A stretch of 64,000 bases of DNA, taken from positions 3,352,001 through 3,416,000 of the forward strand of contig JABXYP010000001.1 in the NCBI GenBank assembly GCA_024701455.1, written 5' to 3'. This DNA is from Bacillus sp. A301a_S52. Lineage in GTDB: Bacteria; Bacillota; Bacilli; Bacillales; Salisediminibacteriaceae. Of the stretch, positions 1 through 8,741 are shown piece after piece; within the stretch, counting starts at the first letter, position 1; every line of letters starts with the position of its first letter. Position numbers and translations under genes: made by a program. Below the pieces are notes generated by a model. That model did not search any database. It was not told the DNA's origin and saw only the letters and a program-made list of their open reading frames with translations.

Positions 1-420
1 TTAAATGATAAAATAATGACTCAAAGAATATTTGACACTCTGTATAATAAATCTGAAAGCATTTCTCCTAAAGATAAATTGAAGTATGAATCCCATGTAG
101 AAAGATTAATGAAAAATGGTAATGAGTTTGACTTTGATAAAAGTGTAGATAGTTTACTTATTCCATTTATGGAAGGAGAGGAAGACAGAAAGCAAATGAT
201 TGAAGGAATTAAAGAAGAAATCAGAAATGAATACGAAGATGTGAAGTTTCAATTTACTGTAGAAAAAGAATCAACAATTATGCAATATTCAACTGTTGGA
301 AAAGAACTGAAAATTGAATTCAAATTAGATTTATTAAATGATAAGATAGAAGTTGATGAATCTGGTTCAAAAACAGTTATTACTATTAGAGATCTAGATC
401 TTATTAAAAAATATAGATAA
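1..420 (+). CDS. hypothetical protein, probably 5'-truncated by window edge
   Basis: The reading frame is open to the left edge, and the first in-window ATG (position 16) has no ribosome binding site. The 134 visible residues are therefore probably the C-terminal part of a longer protein. They are lysine/glutamate rich, soluble and without signal or membrane segments; the last 40 residues look like a short beta-rich tail. The ending loosely recalls the C-terminus of 37-kDa nucleoid-associated (NA37/NdpA) proteins, but this is only an impression. It lies 17 bases upstream of the next gene in the same AT-rich style, so the two are probably co-transcribed island cargo. Confidence 0.5.
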   Translation, partial: LNDKIMTQRIFDTLYNKSESISPKDKLKYESHVERLMKNGNEFDFDKSVDSLLIPFMEGEEDRKQMIEGIKEEIRNEYEDVKFQFTVEKESTIMQYSTVGKELKIEFKLDLLNDKIEVDESGSKTVITIRDLDLIKKYR

Positions 421-437
421 TCTTAAGGGGGAGGAAA

Positions 438-1913
438 ATGAATGACATTTACAGAATCAATGAGTTTCATAATAAGTTAATAGACCTCTCCGATGATTAC
501 GAAATTCAAGAAGATGTAAATGATTTTCACTGTACCTACACTCAAGTTTTTTCAATTTATAAAGAGTTTTTTGAAAATAAACTGTTGCCTGATCCTTTTA
601 TTGGAAAATTTGATTTAAAACTCTCAATTCAATACTCGGGTTTTACTATAGCCTATAAAGATTTCCTTAGAAGATCAATACCTGATGATGAACGAGTTAA
701 ATTGAGTTTTAGAATTAATAAAGAAAAGAACCTCTTTAACTCTCAAAACCACTATGTGTTTTTTCAAATGGAAAATTTCATAGAAGTACTTACTAAAGAC
801 AATTTTGTTGATTTTCTCAAAAAAAATAATACTAAAATAAATATATACACAAACTTAAACAAATCCACTGTTCTTGAAAATGACTTTATTACTGTTAGTT
901 CAATATATGATTTAAAAGATTCTACAGAATTCAAGAAATCCTCAATACCTATAACAAGTATGCAAGATGTTAATGACTTTTACAACATACTGAAAAAACA
1001 CACAGAAAAAAATGTTTCTGACATTCTTTGTCCTCTTCCTCTTTATTTTAATGAAAGTAATAATAATTCATTGGAAATCAGAGAAGCATTCTCACTATTA
1101 TTTATTAGAAATTTTTTAAAAAGCACCTGCACTCAGATAGTGGATGATGGTTATCATTTTAATGGTTCTCAAAGTATATTTATCTTAGATTCTGATGTTT
1201 TTTCACCTACTAATATTGATGAAGTTTTATTACTCTATAATTTTGTTTTTGATAAAAACAAATATATAGATAAAAAAGAAATTTTTATTCAAGTTTTCAC
1301 CATTTATTTAGATGATAATTCTACTTTGCAACATTTTGATCATTTATCTAAAAAAATTAGAATTACTGTAGAAAACCACTTTACTAGTTATATACAAAAC
1401 CACGTTGAAAATTTCTTTAATAAAAGAAAAGATGTTCAAATGGAAGCATTTAAAGCTGGTGTTGATGCAAAACATCAAACAGATAAAATCATTCAAAATA
1501 TTAATTACCTTTTACTCGGTTTATTAACCGCCTCATTAACAACTGTATTTACTTTTTTCAGAGGGGAAACTTTTATATTCATTCTGGCAATAATCGGTCA
1601 CGTTGTGTATTTTGTTTTAACGGGACTAATAAATATTTTGAATTTCAGACACAAAAAAAGTGACATAGAAAAATCATTTAATAATTATGTATCAGAATTT
1701 TCATCATTGATTCCAGATGAAGTTGGAAAAATAAAAGATAGCCAGCTCACCCCTGCTCTAAATAGACTAAGAAACAGTTTTATAACCTATATAGTTTTTA
1801 CCATTTTAATTAATATATTAATGATTCTTTTAATTTTGGTCATGTTAAATTATTATAATACTTCAATAGCAGAGTTATTAAATATTCTGCGTGAATCTAA
1901 AAATAGTCTTTAA
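438..1913 (+). CDS. hypothetical membrane protein, island cargo
   Basis: This 491-residue protein starts at an ATG preceded by a strong GGGGGAGG site. Its first ~330 residues are soluble and charged with no motif I recognise. The C-terminal third has three hydrophobic segments, at roughly residues 353-375, 380-400 and 448-472, separated by a charged helical loop. A long soluble domain with a C-terminal membrane anchor is common among mobile-element and defence proteins, but no function can be assigned. It is very AT-rich and sits immediately upstream of an ImmA-like protease and a serine recombinase, which marks it as cargo of the island. Confidence 0.65.
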   Translation: MNDIYRINEFHNKLIDLSDDYEIQEDVNDFHCTYTQVFSIYKEFFENKLLPDPFIGKFDLKLSIQYSGFTIAYKDFLRRSIPDDERVKLSFRINKEKNLFNSQNHYVFFQMENFIEVLTKDNFVDFLKKNNTKINIYTNLNKSTVLENDFITVSSIYDLKDSTEFKKSSIPITSMQDVNDFYNILKKHTEKNVSDILCPLPLYFNESNNNSLEIREAFSLLFIRNFLKSTCTQIVDDGYHFNGSQSIFILDSDVFSPTNIDEVLLLYNFVFDKNKYIDKKEIFIQVFTIYLDDNSTLQHFDHLSKKIRITVENHFTSYIQNHVENFFNKRKDVQMEAFKAGVDAKHQTDKIIQNINYLLLGLLTASLTTVFTFFRGETFIFILAIIGHVVYFVLTGLINILNFRHKKSDIEKSFNNYVSEFSSLIPDEVGKIKDSQLTPALNRLRNSFITYIVFTILINILMILLILVMLNYYNTSIAELLNILRESKNSL

Positions 1914-1928
1914 GGACTATTTTTTTGT
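1899..1928 (+). terminator. factor-independent terminator after cargo pair
   Basis: The stem AAATAGTC / GACTATTT has a short loop and is followed by a run of seven T. It overlaps the stop codon of the upstream membrane-protein gene and separates the cargo pair from the ImmA-like gene. Confidence 0.8.
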
Positions 1929-1935
1929 TGTAAAT

Positions 1936-1956
1936 AAGAACGTATGTTCTTATAAT
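1936..1956 (+). promoter_or_regulatory. LexA/DinR-type SOS box overlapping a -10 element
   Basis: A perfect 16-base palindrome (AAGAACGTATGTTCTT) contains the Gram-positive SOS-box core GAAC-N4-GTTC, with the preferred purine/pyrimidine pattern in the centre. It abuts a perfect TATAAT at 1951-1956, about 20 bases before the start of the ImmA-like protease gene. A repressor bound here would cover the promoter, so the protease is predicted to be DNA-damage inducible. The outer flanks are A/T rather than the C/G of the strict consensus. Confidence 0.6.
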
Positions 1957-1975
1957 GGTTTTAAGAGGTGATCTC

Positions 1976-2449
1976 ATGAAATATTATCCAACACCACTCG
2001 AACAATGGATATGGCAATTATATAAGCGTATTTCTATTACCGAAGCTTCTGAAATTAGTGAAGAGGCGTTTTGTCATTACTTCCGAATATACCTTTTCAA
2101 GAAATCTCTTTCATCCTTTTCATATGAACAGCATCGATATAAAGCCATTACGATTGATGATCGTTTATCTATTCACGAGCAGCGTGAGGTGTTTTTTCAT
2201 GAGCTTTGTCATCTCCTCCGCCATGCCGGATGGCAATTTAGAGACATGCCCTTGGCATTTAAAGAACTTCAGGAGTGGGATGCCAATCGGTTTGTATCGT
2301 ATGCCGCTTTACCTGTGCATATGGTCGCTCAGTATGACCTCCAACACCCTGATATTATTCAAATTTTAGCAGAAGCATTTAAAGTTACACCTGAACTTTG
2401 TGAAAAACGGCTAACACGTATTGTCGAACGAGCAAAGGCCAGAGCTTAA
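1976..2449 (+). CDS. ImmA/IrrE-family metallopeptidase
   Basis: A 157-residue protein of the COG2856 ImmA/IrrE type. The zinc-protease motif HELCH lies at residues 75-79, and a downstream glutamate in the segment LKELQEWDANRF is a likely third metal ligand. I chose the ATG at 1976 because it follows AAGAGGTGA by the correct spacing; the in-frame ATG at 1955 overlaps the promoter. ImmA proteases cleave a partner repressor to derepress phages or integrative elements. Here no ImmR-like repressor lies next to it in the window, but a LexA-type box overlaps its promoter and a serine recombinase follows 69 bases downstream. Control of the island's excision is a reasonable inference. Confidence 0.85.
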   Translation: MKYYPTPLEQWIWQLYKRISITEASEISEEAFCHYFRIYLFKKSLSSFSYEQHRYKAITIDDRLSIHEQREVFFHELCHLLRHAGWQFRDMPLAFKELQEWDANRFVSYAALPVHMVAQYDLQHPDIIQILAEAFKVTPELCEKRLTRIVERAKARA

Positions 2450-2518
2450 GTTGTGCGGCTTGACCACTCATAACCACACCCATTTTGAGATAAAGTTAAA
2501 GTGAGGAGGTGCGCCTGA

Positions 2519-3904
2519 ATGAAGTGTGCCATCTATGTACGGGTCTCCACGGACGAACAGGTTAAAGAAGGGTTCTCCATTCCTGCTCAGAAAGAACGTC
2601 TTAAGGCCTTTTGTTTGAGCCAAGGTTGGGATATCGTTGAGGAATATATTGAGGAAGGTTGGTCTGCTAAGAACTTGGAGAGACCGATTATGCAGCGTAT
2701 GCTAAAGGATATTAAACATAAGAACATTGATATTATCTTAGTCTATCGCCTTGACCGTTTAACCCGCTCAGTCCTAGATTTATATAACTTGCTACAAGTA
2801 TTTGAAAAGAATGATGTGTCTTTTAAATCTGCGACTGAGGTTTATGATACGTCCACCGCAATGGGAAGGCTCTTTATAACGCTTGTTGCTGCTTTGGCAC
2901 AATGGGAGCGCGAAAACTTAGCTGAGCGCGTTAAATTCGGCATCGAGCAAATGATCGATGAAGGGAAAAAGCCTGGTGGCCACTCCCCTTTTGGCTATCA
3001 GTTTGATAAGCATTTCAATTGTACGATTATCGAAAATGAAGCCGCTGTGGTGAAGAAAATATTCACATGGTACGCCAACGGCTATGGCTATCGCACCATA
3101 TCGAATAACCTTAACCACCTTAAAGTGAAGCCACGTTTGGCTAAAGAATGGAACTTCAATTCTGTCAGAGAAATTCTCATTAATGATATGTATATCGGTG
3201 TTTACCGCTGGGGAAGCAAAGTCTTATATGATCACCATCCCCCTATTATCTCTAAAGCACTTTTTGATAGTGTCAGAAAGAGGCAGAGTCAGAAGACAAC
3301 GAACAGCTCCCGTGTCGGGAAAAATCCGTTAACCGGCGTTCTTAAATGTGGTACGTGCGAGGGCTATCCTATGCAAGGCTATTACGATAAACGGGATCAA
3401 AAGCTGTATTACAGATGTTTAAAGTGTAAACGCATCACATGGGATAAAAGAATACTAGAGCCGTTATTCGATGAAATAAACAACCTTATCACATCAAAAG
3501 ACTATTTCATTTCAAAAATGAAAGGGCAACGGAAAGATTCTTATGAGGATTTGGATCGTATTCAAGCAGAAATCGAGAAGATCAAAGCTCAAAAGGAAAA
3601 ATGGTATGACGTATTTGAGGACGAGAATAATCCCATTCCTAAGGATGTGCTCTTTACTAAAATCAATAAACTGAACGTAAAAGAACAGGATTTAAACATG
3701 CAACTGAACGAATTAGACGTAGATGAAGAATCACCCGATGAGAAATATATAAGACTGAAGAAAGTTTCTCATTTAACCGCCCACTATCATAAATCATCTG
3801 CCTATCATCAGAGAGAACTCCTCCACAGCATTTTCGAATCTGTTGTTATTACAAGAGAAAAGGGAAGAAAAAAACCAATTTCAATCGATTACACCCTCAA
3901 ATAA
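2519..3904 (+). CDS. large serine recombinase (site-specific integrase)
   Basis: A 461-residue recombinase. The N-terminal resolvase domain begins MKCAIYVRVSTDEQ, with Ser10 as the expected nucleophile beside Arg8, and has the conserved segment YRLDRLTRS near residue 80. A Recombinase domain (GHSPFGY near residue 158), a zinc ribbon with paired CGTC and CLKC motifs near residues 280-305 and a coiled-coil tail follow. Enzymes of this type integrate and excise phages, ICEs and cassettes between attP and attB. It starts at an ATG after GAGGAGGT. The domains look intact. It is the best candidate for the mobility enzyme of the island whose right edge lies near 6.4 kb. Confidence 0.93.
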   Translation: MKCAIYVRVSTDEQVKEGFSIPAQKERLKAFCLSQGWDIVEEYIEEGWSAKNLERPIMQRMLKDIKHKNIDIILVYRLDRLTRSVLDLYNLLQVFEKNDVSFKSATEVYDTSTAMGRLFITLVAALAQWERENLAERVKFGIEQMIDEGKKPGGHSPFGYQFDKHFNCTIIENEAAVVKKIFTWYANGYGYRTISNNLNHLKVKPRLAKEWNFNSVREILINDMYIGVYRWGSKVLYDHHPPIISKALFDSVRKRQSQKTTNSSRVGKNPLTGVLKCGTCEGYPMQGYYDKRDQKLYYRCLKCKRITWDKRILEPLFDEINNLITSKDYFISKMKGQRKDSYEDLDRIQAEIEKIKAQKEKWYDVFEDENNPIPKDVLFTKINKLNVKEQDLNMQLNELDVDEESPDEKYIRLKKVSHLTAHYHKSSAYHQRELLHSIFESVVITREKGRKKPISIDYTLK

Positions 3905-3956
3905 TATAGAGATTATAGATATTTTTTGGTTGAATCTTTTTTCTAGGATAGAAAAA

Positions 3957-3985
3957 AAGATACGTCATTTGTCAGGACGTATCTT
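3957..3985 (-). terminator. terminator for the minus-strand lipoprotein gene
   Basis: The ten-base perfect stem AAGATACGTC / GACGTATCTT has a nine-base loop. On the minus strand it is followed by a run of seven T, so it mainly serves the lipoprotein gene that ends at 3994, while separating it from the convergent recombinase gene. Confidence 0.75.
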
Positions 3986-3993
3986 AAATACCT

Positions 3994-4386
3994 TTATTCA
4001 TTATTGTTATTTAGCGGCAATTCAGTTGTCACGCCATAATGTTTTCCTTCATCCATATCAATAAATCGGCCAGTTGTCCCGTTGAAATTTTTTTCTTCAC
4101 TATAGTAACCGAGCTCTCGCACAACTCTGTCACCATTTAAAAATAACAAGCGATAATCTGGATGAGTTATATCAATATTTGCTGTTGATGCCGTATTAGC
4201 GGATTCTAATTCTGCTGTTAGATCATTTATTAGACTTTCATCTGTAATAGTACTCATTTCTTCGTCACTTTCCCATTGCTCTACTTTAATAGACGTTATA
4301 GTTTCATCAAAAAGTTCATTTTGTTGGCAAGCAACCAAAGAAAGTGTAACTATACCAAGAATAAGAATGATTATTGTACGCATCAT
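3994..4386 (-). CDS. small predicted lipoprotein, unknown function
   Basis: I place the start at the ATG at 4386, 4-5 bases after GAAAGGTTGG; the open frame extends ten codons further upstream without a better site. The 130-residue product begins with a hydrophobic signal segment ending in a LVAC lipobox, so the cysteine should be lipidated and the protein anchored outside the membrane. The remaining ~110 residues are acidic and include TSIKVEQW and YRLLFLNGDRVV, which suggest a small beta-sandwich of the kind found in many Bacillus lipoproteins. I cannot assign a function. It is convergent with the recombinase and lies within the island. Confidence 0.7.
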   Translation of the reverse strand: MMRTIIILILGIVTLSLVACQQNELFDETITSIKVEQWESDEEMSTITDESLINDLTAELESANTASTANIDITHPDYRLLFLNGDRVVRELGYYSEEKNFNGTTGRFIDMDEGKHYGVTTELPLNNNNE

Positions 4387-4416
4387 TTCCAACCTTTCAA
4401 ACCAATTATTAGTCAT

Positions 4417-4661
4417 TGATTTTATATGGTTTTCTGCTTTTATGCAATACTACTGTGTCAGATTAATTAGTTTGTAGCTTTCACCACTAAATCACTTTTT
4501 CCTACTTATTCTCAATGTTATCATACTTTTTAATTAATGTTTTTTTAGATCTATCTGTTGAATTAGAGTCAAAGCCTGCTTTGGTATAACGCAACAGTTA
4601 AAAGACTCTCCCATAAGGTTGCTATTAGCGATCTTACAGGAGAATCTCGTATGAAGAGAGC
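4417..4661. other. AT-rich intergenic spacer
   Basis: I see no gene here. The upstream part should hold the promoter for the lipoprotein gene. An imperfect GAGA/TCTC-rich hairpin near 4600-4650 may be the transcription end of the immunity gene. Confidence 0.3.
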
Positions 4662-5216
4662 TTAGCTTCTATTGGCTCTATAATAGTTTTCCGCAGTGAA
4701 TGTGTTCCACGTCCAAAATTGATTTCCTTGCGCAAGTATAAGGCGCTCTAGCCAAAGTTCAAAGTTCATGTTTAGTGGATAGGCGGGGTCAATCATAGCA
4801 TCATCAAGAAAATAAAGGTAGTTAGGATTTCCTTCTTCTACATCTTGTATCCTAACTACTGTATATCCTATATCTCTGTGATGAGCAACTGGATAAAACC
4901 CATTTTCTTTTATTAGTGGATAAAGATTGTCGTTGACATCTTCAATTGGGAAGATAAAGATTCCTCCCCCATAATCATCGACAAATAGATCTAAACCATT
5001 ACTCATTTTATAAAAAACTTCTAAATCTTTCGGTAATGGCAACCCAGGAGTCTTATTTTTAAAATCATTAATTTTGTCGTCTGTCACCGATGGTTTAAAA
5101 GTGCATTTAAGAGACCTAACAAGTCCTTTTTTGTTTTGAACTTCGATAGACTCATTCTCTCCTAGTCTTTTTTTAAGGCCAGTCAATGTCAGTTTGCTCA
5201 AGTCACCTATCTTCAT
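4662..5216 (-). CDS. SMI1/KNR4-family immunity protein
   Basis: A 184-residue soluble protein with SMI1/KNR4 (SUKH) features: the motif LPLPKDLEVFYKMSNGLDL near residues 54-72, the acidic turn DDYGGGIFIFPIEDV, and a C-terminal FELWLERLILAQ segment. SUKH proteins are classical immunity proteins to secreted nuclease toxins. The gene starts 18 bases after the stop of the HNH toxin gene, and its AGGAG site overlaps the toxin's tandem stop codons, so the two form a toxin-immunity operon. The predicted role is cytoplasmic neutralisation of the nuclease domain of the upstream gene product. Confidence 0.85.
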   Translation of the reverse strand: MKIGDLSKLTLTGLKKRLGENESIEVQNKKGLVRSLKCTFKPSVTDDKINDFKNKTPGLPLPKDLEVFYKMSNGLDLFVDDYGGGIFIFPIEDVNDNLYPLIKENGFYPVAHHRDIGYTVVRIQDVEEGNPNYLYFLDDAMIDPAYPLNMNFELWLERLILAQGNQFWTWNTFTAENYYRANRS

Positions 5217-5234
5217 AAGATTTAAACACTCCTA

Positions 5235-6188
5235 CTAATAATTCGTCCACCATGGAGAAATTACTTGTTGATGAAAATCTCTTGGAACAGGAAAAAGATT
5301 GCTCATATTGTTACTACCTCCATATTTTAATGGCCTAACATGGTGAATATCTAAAGGTGACCAATCCCATCGAGGATTACCATAAGTATCTATATACCAT
5401 GCAATGAAAGTAGCTCTTAAATTATCTGCTCTTTCTACTGGATCAACTGCCCATGTAGTACTGGATGGCTCTGCCATAGTTTGTCCATTATGAAGGTTTT
5501 CAACAGTGGGGTAAGGCTTAGCTTTACTATTTAACAATACAGTCTCATAACTTCCTTGCCTAGTCTGAGGTGAACCAGTTGGCCATGCTACCGTCATTGT
5601 TGTTCTAGCAGTCCAAAAATATGTGGTGTCTACATTATGAACTAGCCGTCTACTTTGGCCTAATCTAGGATTATTCCATTCAAATTCTAACAGGGCTGCT
5701 CTTTGAAATGCACCGTATCTAGTATTATTATTATATAAGTTGAAGCCTACTAACGCCAGCATTGGCGGTGTTCCAATTTGTTCTGAAACTGTTGCCGAGA
5801 GAATTATTCTTGAATTGTCGCTATCTATACTCCATAAAAAATCTATTTTAAAATACGAAGATTGTGGTTTTATTTCTTCTAAGTAATTCTTTAAAACTTT
5901 CTCTTCATCTTCAAACTCACTTTTTAATAAAACTTCACTTTCTTCCATTTTTTGTTCATGCTGTTTAATCGCTTTTTCTTTTAAACTATTAATTTCATCT
6001 TCTTCTAATTGAGTAGATAATCCCTCATCATCCACTATAAACCATTCAGAATGTGAAAATTCCGTATCCGGTTGATGATGAAGCCAATTATCTTCATTCG
6101 CATCCACATTCAAAAATCCAGAGAATACAAATGAGAAGGCTAGCAGACATAAAAGTAGTATTTTCCCAATAGAATTAATTTTTTTCAT
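5235..6188 (-). CDS. secreted HNH nuclease, putative antibacterial toxin
   Basis: A 317-residue protein starting after GGGAGGG. Residues 1-30 form a Sec signal peptide (MKKINSIGKILLLCLLAF, ending near VDANED). A charged helical stretch at ~40-105 and a beta-rich middle region at ~108-225 are not recognised. The C-terminus is an HNH nuclease: DIHHVRP, then SNLFPVP, then a final FHQQ histidine within 12 residues of the end. The adjacent SUKH immunity gene supports a toxin role. The architecture is unusual for Bacillus polymorphic toxins because it has a classical signal peptide instead of an LXG or WXG export domain. It lies in the recombinase island. Confidence 0.8.
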   Translation of the reverse strand: MKKINSIGKILLLCLLAFSFVFSGFLNVDANEDNWLHHQPDTEFSHSEWFIVDDEGLSTQLEEDEINSLKEKAIKQHEQKMEESEVLLKSEFEDEEKVLKNYLEEIKPQSSYFKIDFLWSIDSDNSRIILSATVSEQIGTPPMLALVGFNLYNNNTRYGAFQRAALLEFEWNNPRLGQSRRLVHNVDTTYFWTARTTMTVAWPTGSPQTRQGSYETVLLNSKAKPYPTVENLHNGQTMAEPSSTTWAVDPVERADNLRATFIAWYIDTYGNPRWDWSPLDIHHVRPLKYGGSNNMSNLFPVPRDFHQQVISPWWTNY

Positions 6189-6257
6189 TCTAGTTTACCC
6201 TCCCTATTTTGTTTACTTTGAAGTTACTTCTCCCTCCCTTCCTTAATATTTACATTT

Positions 6258-7097
6258 ATGGTATCTAAATTTGTAAATAAATTCAATGACGGCAAAGTGA
6301 TTTGGTTGATTTTTACTATAAAATCAAAAAATACAATAGAACTATGGTATTATCTTAAACTTAAATTAGAGAATATTACTTTCTCTCCAAGAAAACTTCC
6401 CGGCATTATAGTGTGTTTAGGGCAACTGACTAAAACAGACGGTACATTTTTAGTTTCACGAAAGCCAATAGATAATTTTCAATGGGAAGATTTGAAGGGA
6501 AAGACATTTCTCGGTCAACGTATAGGTGGCATGCCACAGATGGTAGGCGAGTATGTTCTGAAGGAAAACGGCATTGATCCGCATCACGATGTGGAGATGG
6601 TTCAAAACATTGATTTCGGTAATATTCCTTCTGCTTTCGCTTCAGGAACAGGTGATTTTGTACAATTATTTGAGCCACAAGCCACCCTTTTTGAACAAGA
6701 GGGCATTGGCCATATTGTCGATTCATTCGGCACACAGTCTGGTGATGTTCCGTATACTGTGTATATGGCAAAACAGAGTTACCTTGATGATCACCACCAT
6801 GTTATTGAGAGCTTCACTCGTGCCATATACCGTGCACAACAATGGGTAAAGCAGACAGATCCTGCAATCATTGCTGAATCGATCGATCCGTATTTTGATG
6901 ACACCCCGCTTGAGGTCATTGAGCAAGTTATAGAACGATACCAGGACCAAGGTTCATACGCTACTTCTCCACTGTTATCGGAAGAAGGATGGTATCATTT
7001 ACAGGCGATAATGGCTGAAGCTGGCGAGCTACCAGAAGAAATCACCTATAAGACATTAGTAAATCGACAGATAGCTGAACAGATCATAAAGGAGTAA
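6258..7097 (+). pseudogene. ABC substrate-binding protein gene, 5' end lost at island junction
   Basis: From about codon 54 (position ~6417) onwards the product is a clear NMT1/SsuA-like solute-binding protein (LTKTDGTFLVSR, then GGMPQMVGEYVLKENG). The first ~53 codons are AT-rich, unrelated and without a signal peptide or lipobox, and the usual N-terminal ~110 residues are absent. The simplest reading is that the recombinase island, or a deletion at its edge, cut the gene near 6400-6417. The missing 5' half may lie at the other end of the island, outside the window. The 3' part still precedes the intact ATPase and permease genes with tight spacing, so excision might restore the transporter. 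Confidence 0.75.
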
Positions 7098-7131
7098 CAA
7101 TGTTGCACACTAGTGAAGGGTGGGGGAACAT

Positions 7132-7905
7132 ATGGCCTTTCTTGAATTGGAAAACGTTGAAAAAACATTTTTCACTTATGACACTATGACAACAGCAGTG
7201 GAAAATATATCGCTTACGATCAATGAAGGGGAATTTATATCGTTAATTGGGCCGAGCGGGTGTGGGAAAACAACACTTCTTTCGTTAATTTCGGGTCTTT
7301 TCCATCCGACTACCGGGCAGATTTTGTTAGAGGGAACAGCTATTAAAGAACCAACACCTGAAACAGGATATATGCTTCAACAAGATTATTTATTTCCGTG
7401 GTTGAACATCGAAGACAATATTACCCTTGGACTTCGAACAATGGGAAAAACAGCTGAGAAGGACGTGGCATTTGCATTTGATATGCTCACTACGCTTGGT
7501 TTAGCTGATAAACGCAAACATTATCCGTCCCAGCTATCAGGTGGCATGCGACAACGCGTCGCCCTCGTACGGATGTTGTCCACTGAACCTAAACTTCTGT
7601 TACTTGATGAGCCATTTTCTGCTCTTGATTACCAGACAAAGTTAAAACTCGAGAATCTTGTTTTTTCAACGATACGCACACATGGCAAGACTGCGATTCT
7701 TGTCACTCATGACATCGGTGAAGCTATCGCTATGAGTGATCGTATTATTTTAATTACCGGCAGGCCCGGTTCAATTAAGCAGACGTTTAATATACCTGTG
7801 CATCTAGCAGATGATTTACCGTTTAATGTGAGATTAGCTGACGAATTTAATCCGTTATTTCAGCAAATATGGAAGGAGATGGAGAGCCATGGCACTTATG
7901 CGTGA
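7132..7905 (+). CDS. ABC transporter ATPase, SsuB/TauB/ThiZ type
   Basis: A 257-residue ATP-binding subunit with all motifs in order: Walker [10 protein letters not shown] near residue 40, Q-loop in [10 protein letters not shown], signature [13 protein letters not shown], Walker [13 protein letters not shown] and the H-loop TH. The start is the ATG at 7132 behind GGGTGGGGG rather than the in-frame GTG at 7120, which is part of that site. It overlaps the permease gene by 17 bases. Families of this type import sulfonates, taurine, nitrate or thiamine precursors. The substrate cannot be fixed because the binding protein is truncated and no biosynthetic neighbour is present. Confidence 0.92.
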   Translation: MAFLELENVEKTFFTYDTMTTAVENISLTINEGEFISLIGPSGCGKTTLLSLISGLFHPTTGQILLEGTAIKEPTPETGYMLQQDYLFPWLNIEDNITLGLRTMGKTAEKDVAFAFDMLTTLGLADKRKHYPSQLSGGMRQRVALVRMLSTEPKLLLLDEPFSALDYQTKLKLENLVFSTIRTHGKTAILVTHDIGEAIAMSDRIILITGRPGSIKQTFNIPVHLADDLPFNVRLADEFNPLFQQIWKEMESHGTYA

Positions 7906-8692
7906 GGAACATCATAAACAATTTCGCCGGCGGGCGACCCGCGAAAAACGTCAAATCCGAACGCTTCAGTTTGCCATCTTACTCCTCTTTTTCGCCAGTT
8001 GGGAAATCACTACAACACTAAGGTGGATCGATCCGCTACTGTTTAGCTCTCCAAGTAGGATTTGGCAGCTCTTTATAGAAAGGATTCTAGATGGTAGTTT
8101 ATTAACCCACACATCAGTCACACTTTTTGAAACCGTTGCTGGCTTTTTATTAGGGACGATATTAGGAACATGTTTAGCTGCTATTTTATGGTGGTCACCA
8201 TTTTTATCTCGCGTCCTTGACCCTTACCTTGTCGTATTAAACTCTATGCCAAAAGTAGCGTTAGGGCCTATTTTAATTGTAGGTTTCGGTCCGGGATTTG
8301 CATCTATCATCGCGATGGGGGTGCTCGTCTCCTTAGTCATTACGACTATGGTCGTGTATAACGCATTTAAAGAGGTAGATGATAACTACTTAAAAGTAAT
8401 GAGAAGCTTTGGTGCCACAAAACGGCAGTCATTTTTTCATGTGATTTTCCCTGCCTCGTATCCTACTATGATATCCACCTTGAAGGTAAATGTAGGACTC
8501 GCCTGGGTCGGTGTTATCGTCGGAGAATACCTCGTTTCAAAGCAAGGTTTAGGGTACTTAATCATTTACGGTTTTCAAGTCTTCAACTTTACATTAGTCA
8601 TGCTTTCTCTCGTCATCATTGCCATCTTAGCTACCGCCATGTATCAAACAGTTGAATTAATTGAAAAAAAGCTCATCGGTCATCGCACCTAA
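7889..8692 (+). CDS. ABC transporter permease, SsuC/ThiX type
   Basis: A 267-residue integral membrane protein with about six hydrophobic segments after a strongly basic N-terminus ([10 protein letters not shown]). The EAA-type coupling loop is seen at [18 protein letters not shown], about residues 160-177. The gene starts at the ATG 11 bases after AAGGAG, inside the 3' end of the ATPase gene, so translational coupling is likely. It forms the transmembrane channel for the ATPase encoded upstream. The terminator hairpin overlaps its last codons. Confidence 0.92.
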   Translation: MALMREEHHKQFRRRATREKRQIRTLQFAILLLFFASWEITTTLRWIDPLLFSSPSRIWQLFIERILDGSLLTHTSVTLFETVAGFLLGTILGTCLAAILWWSPFLSRVLDPYLVVLNSMPKVALGPILIVGFGPGFASIIAMGVLVSLVITTMVVYNAFKEVDDNYLKVMRSFGATKRQSFFHVIFPASYPTMISTLKVNVGLAWVGVIVGEYLVSKQGLGYLIIYGFQVFNFTLVMLSLVIIAILATAMYQTVELIEKKLIGHRT

Positions 8693-8707
8693 GACCGTGA
8701 GCTTTTT
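8666..8707 (+). terminator. terminator of the ABC transporter operon
   Basis: The stem AAAAAGCTCATCGGTC pairs with GACCGTGAGCTTTTT, with one mismatch and an ~11-base loop. It begins within the last codons of the permease gene and ends in five T. Confidence 0.85.
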
Positions 8708-8741
8708 CATGAAGAATAAGGTCAACTAAGATATATTACTT

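Noticed and set aside
6258..6416. First ~53 codons of the solute-binding ORF as the true N-terminus
   Set aside because: They lack a signal peptide or lipobox, differ in composition, and do not resemble the family; more likely island DNA fused in frame by chance.
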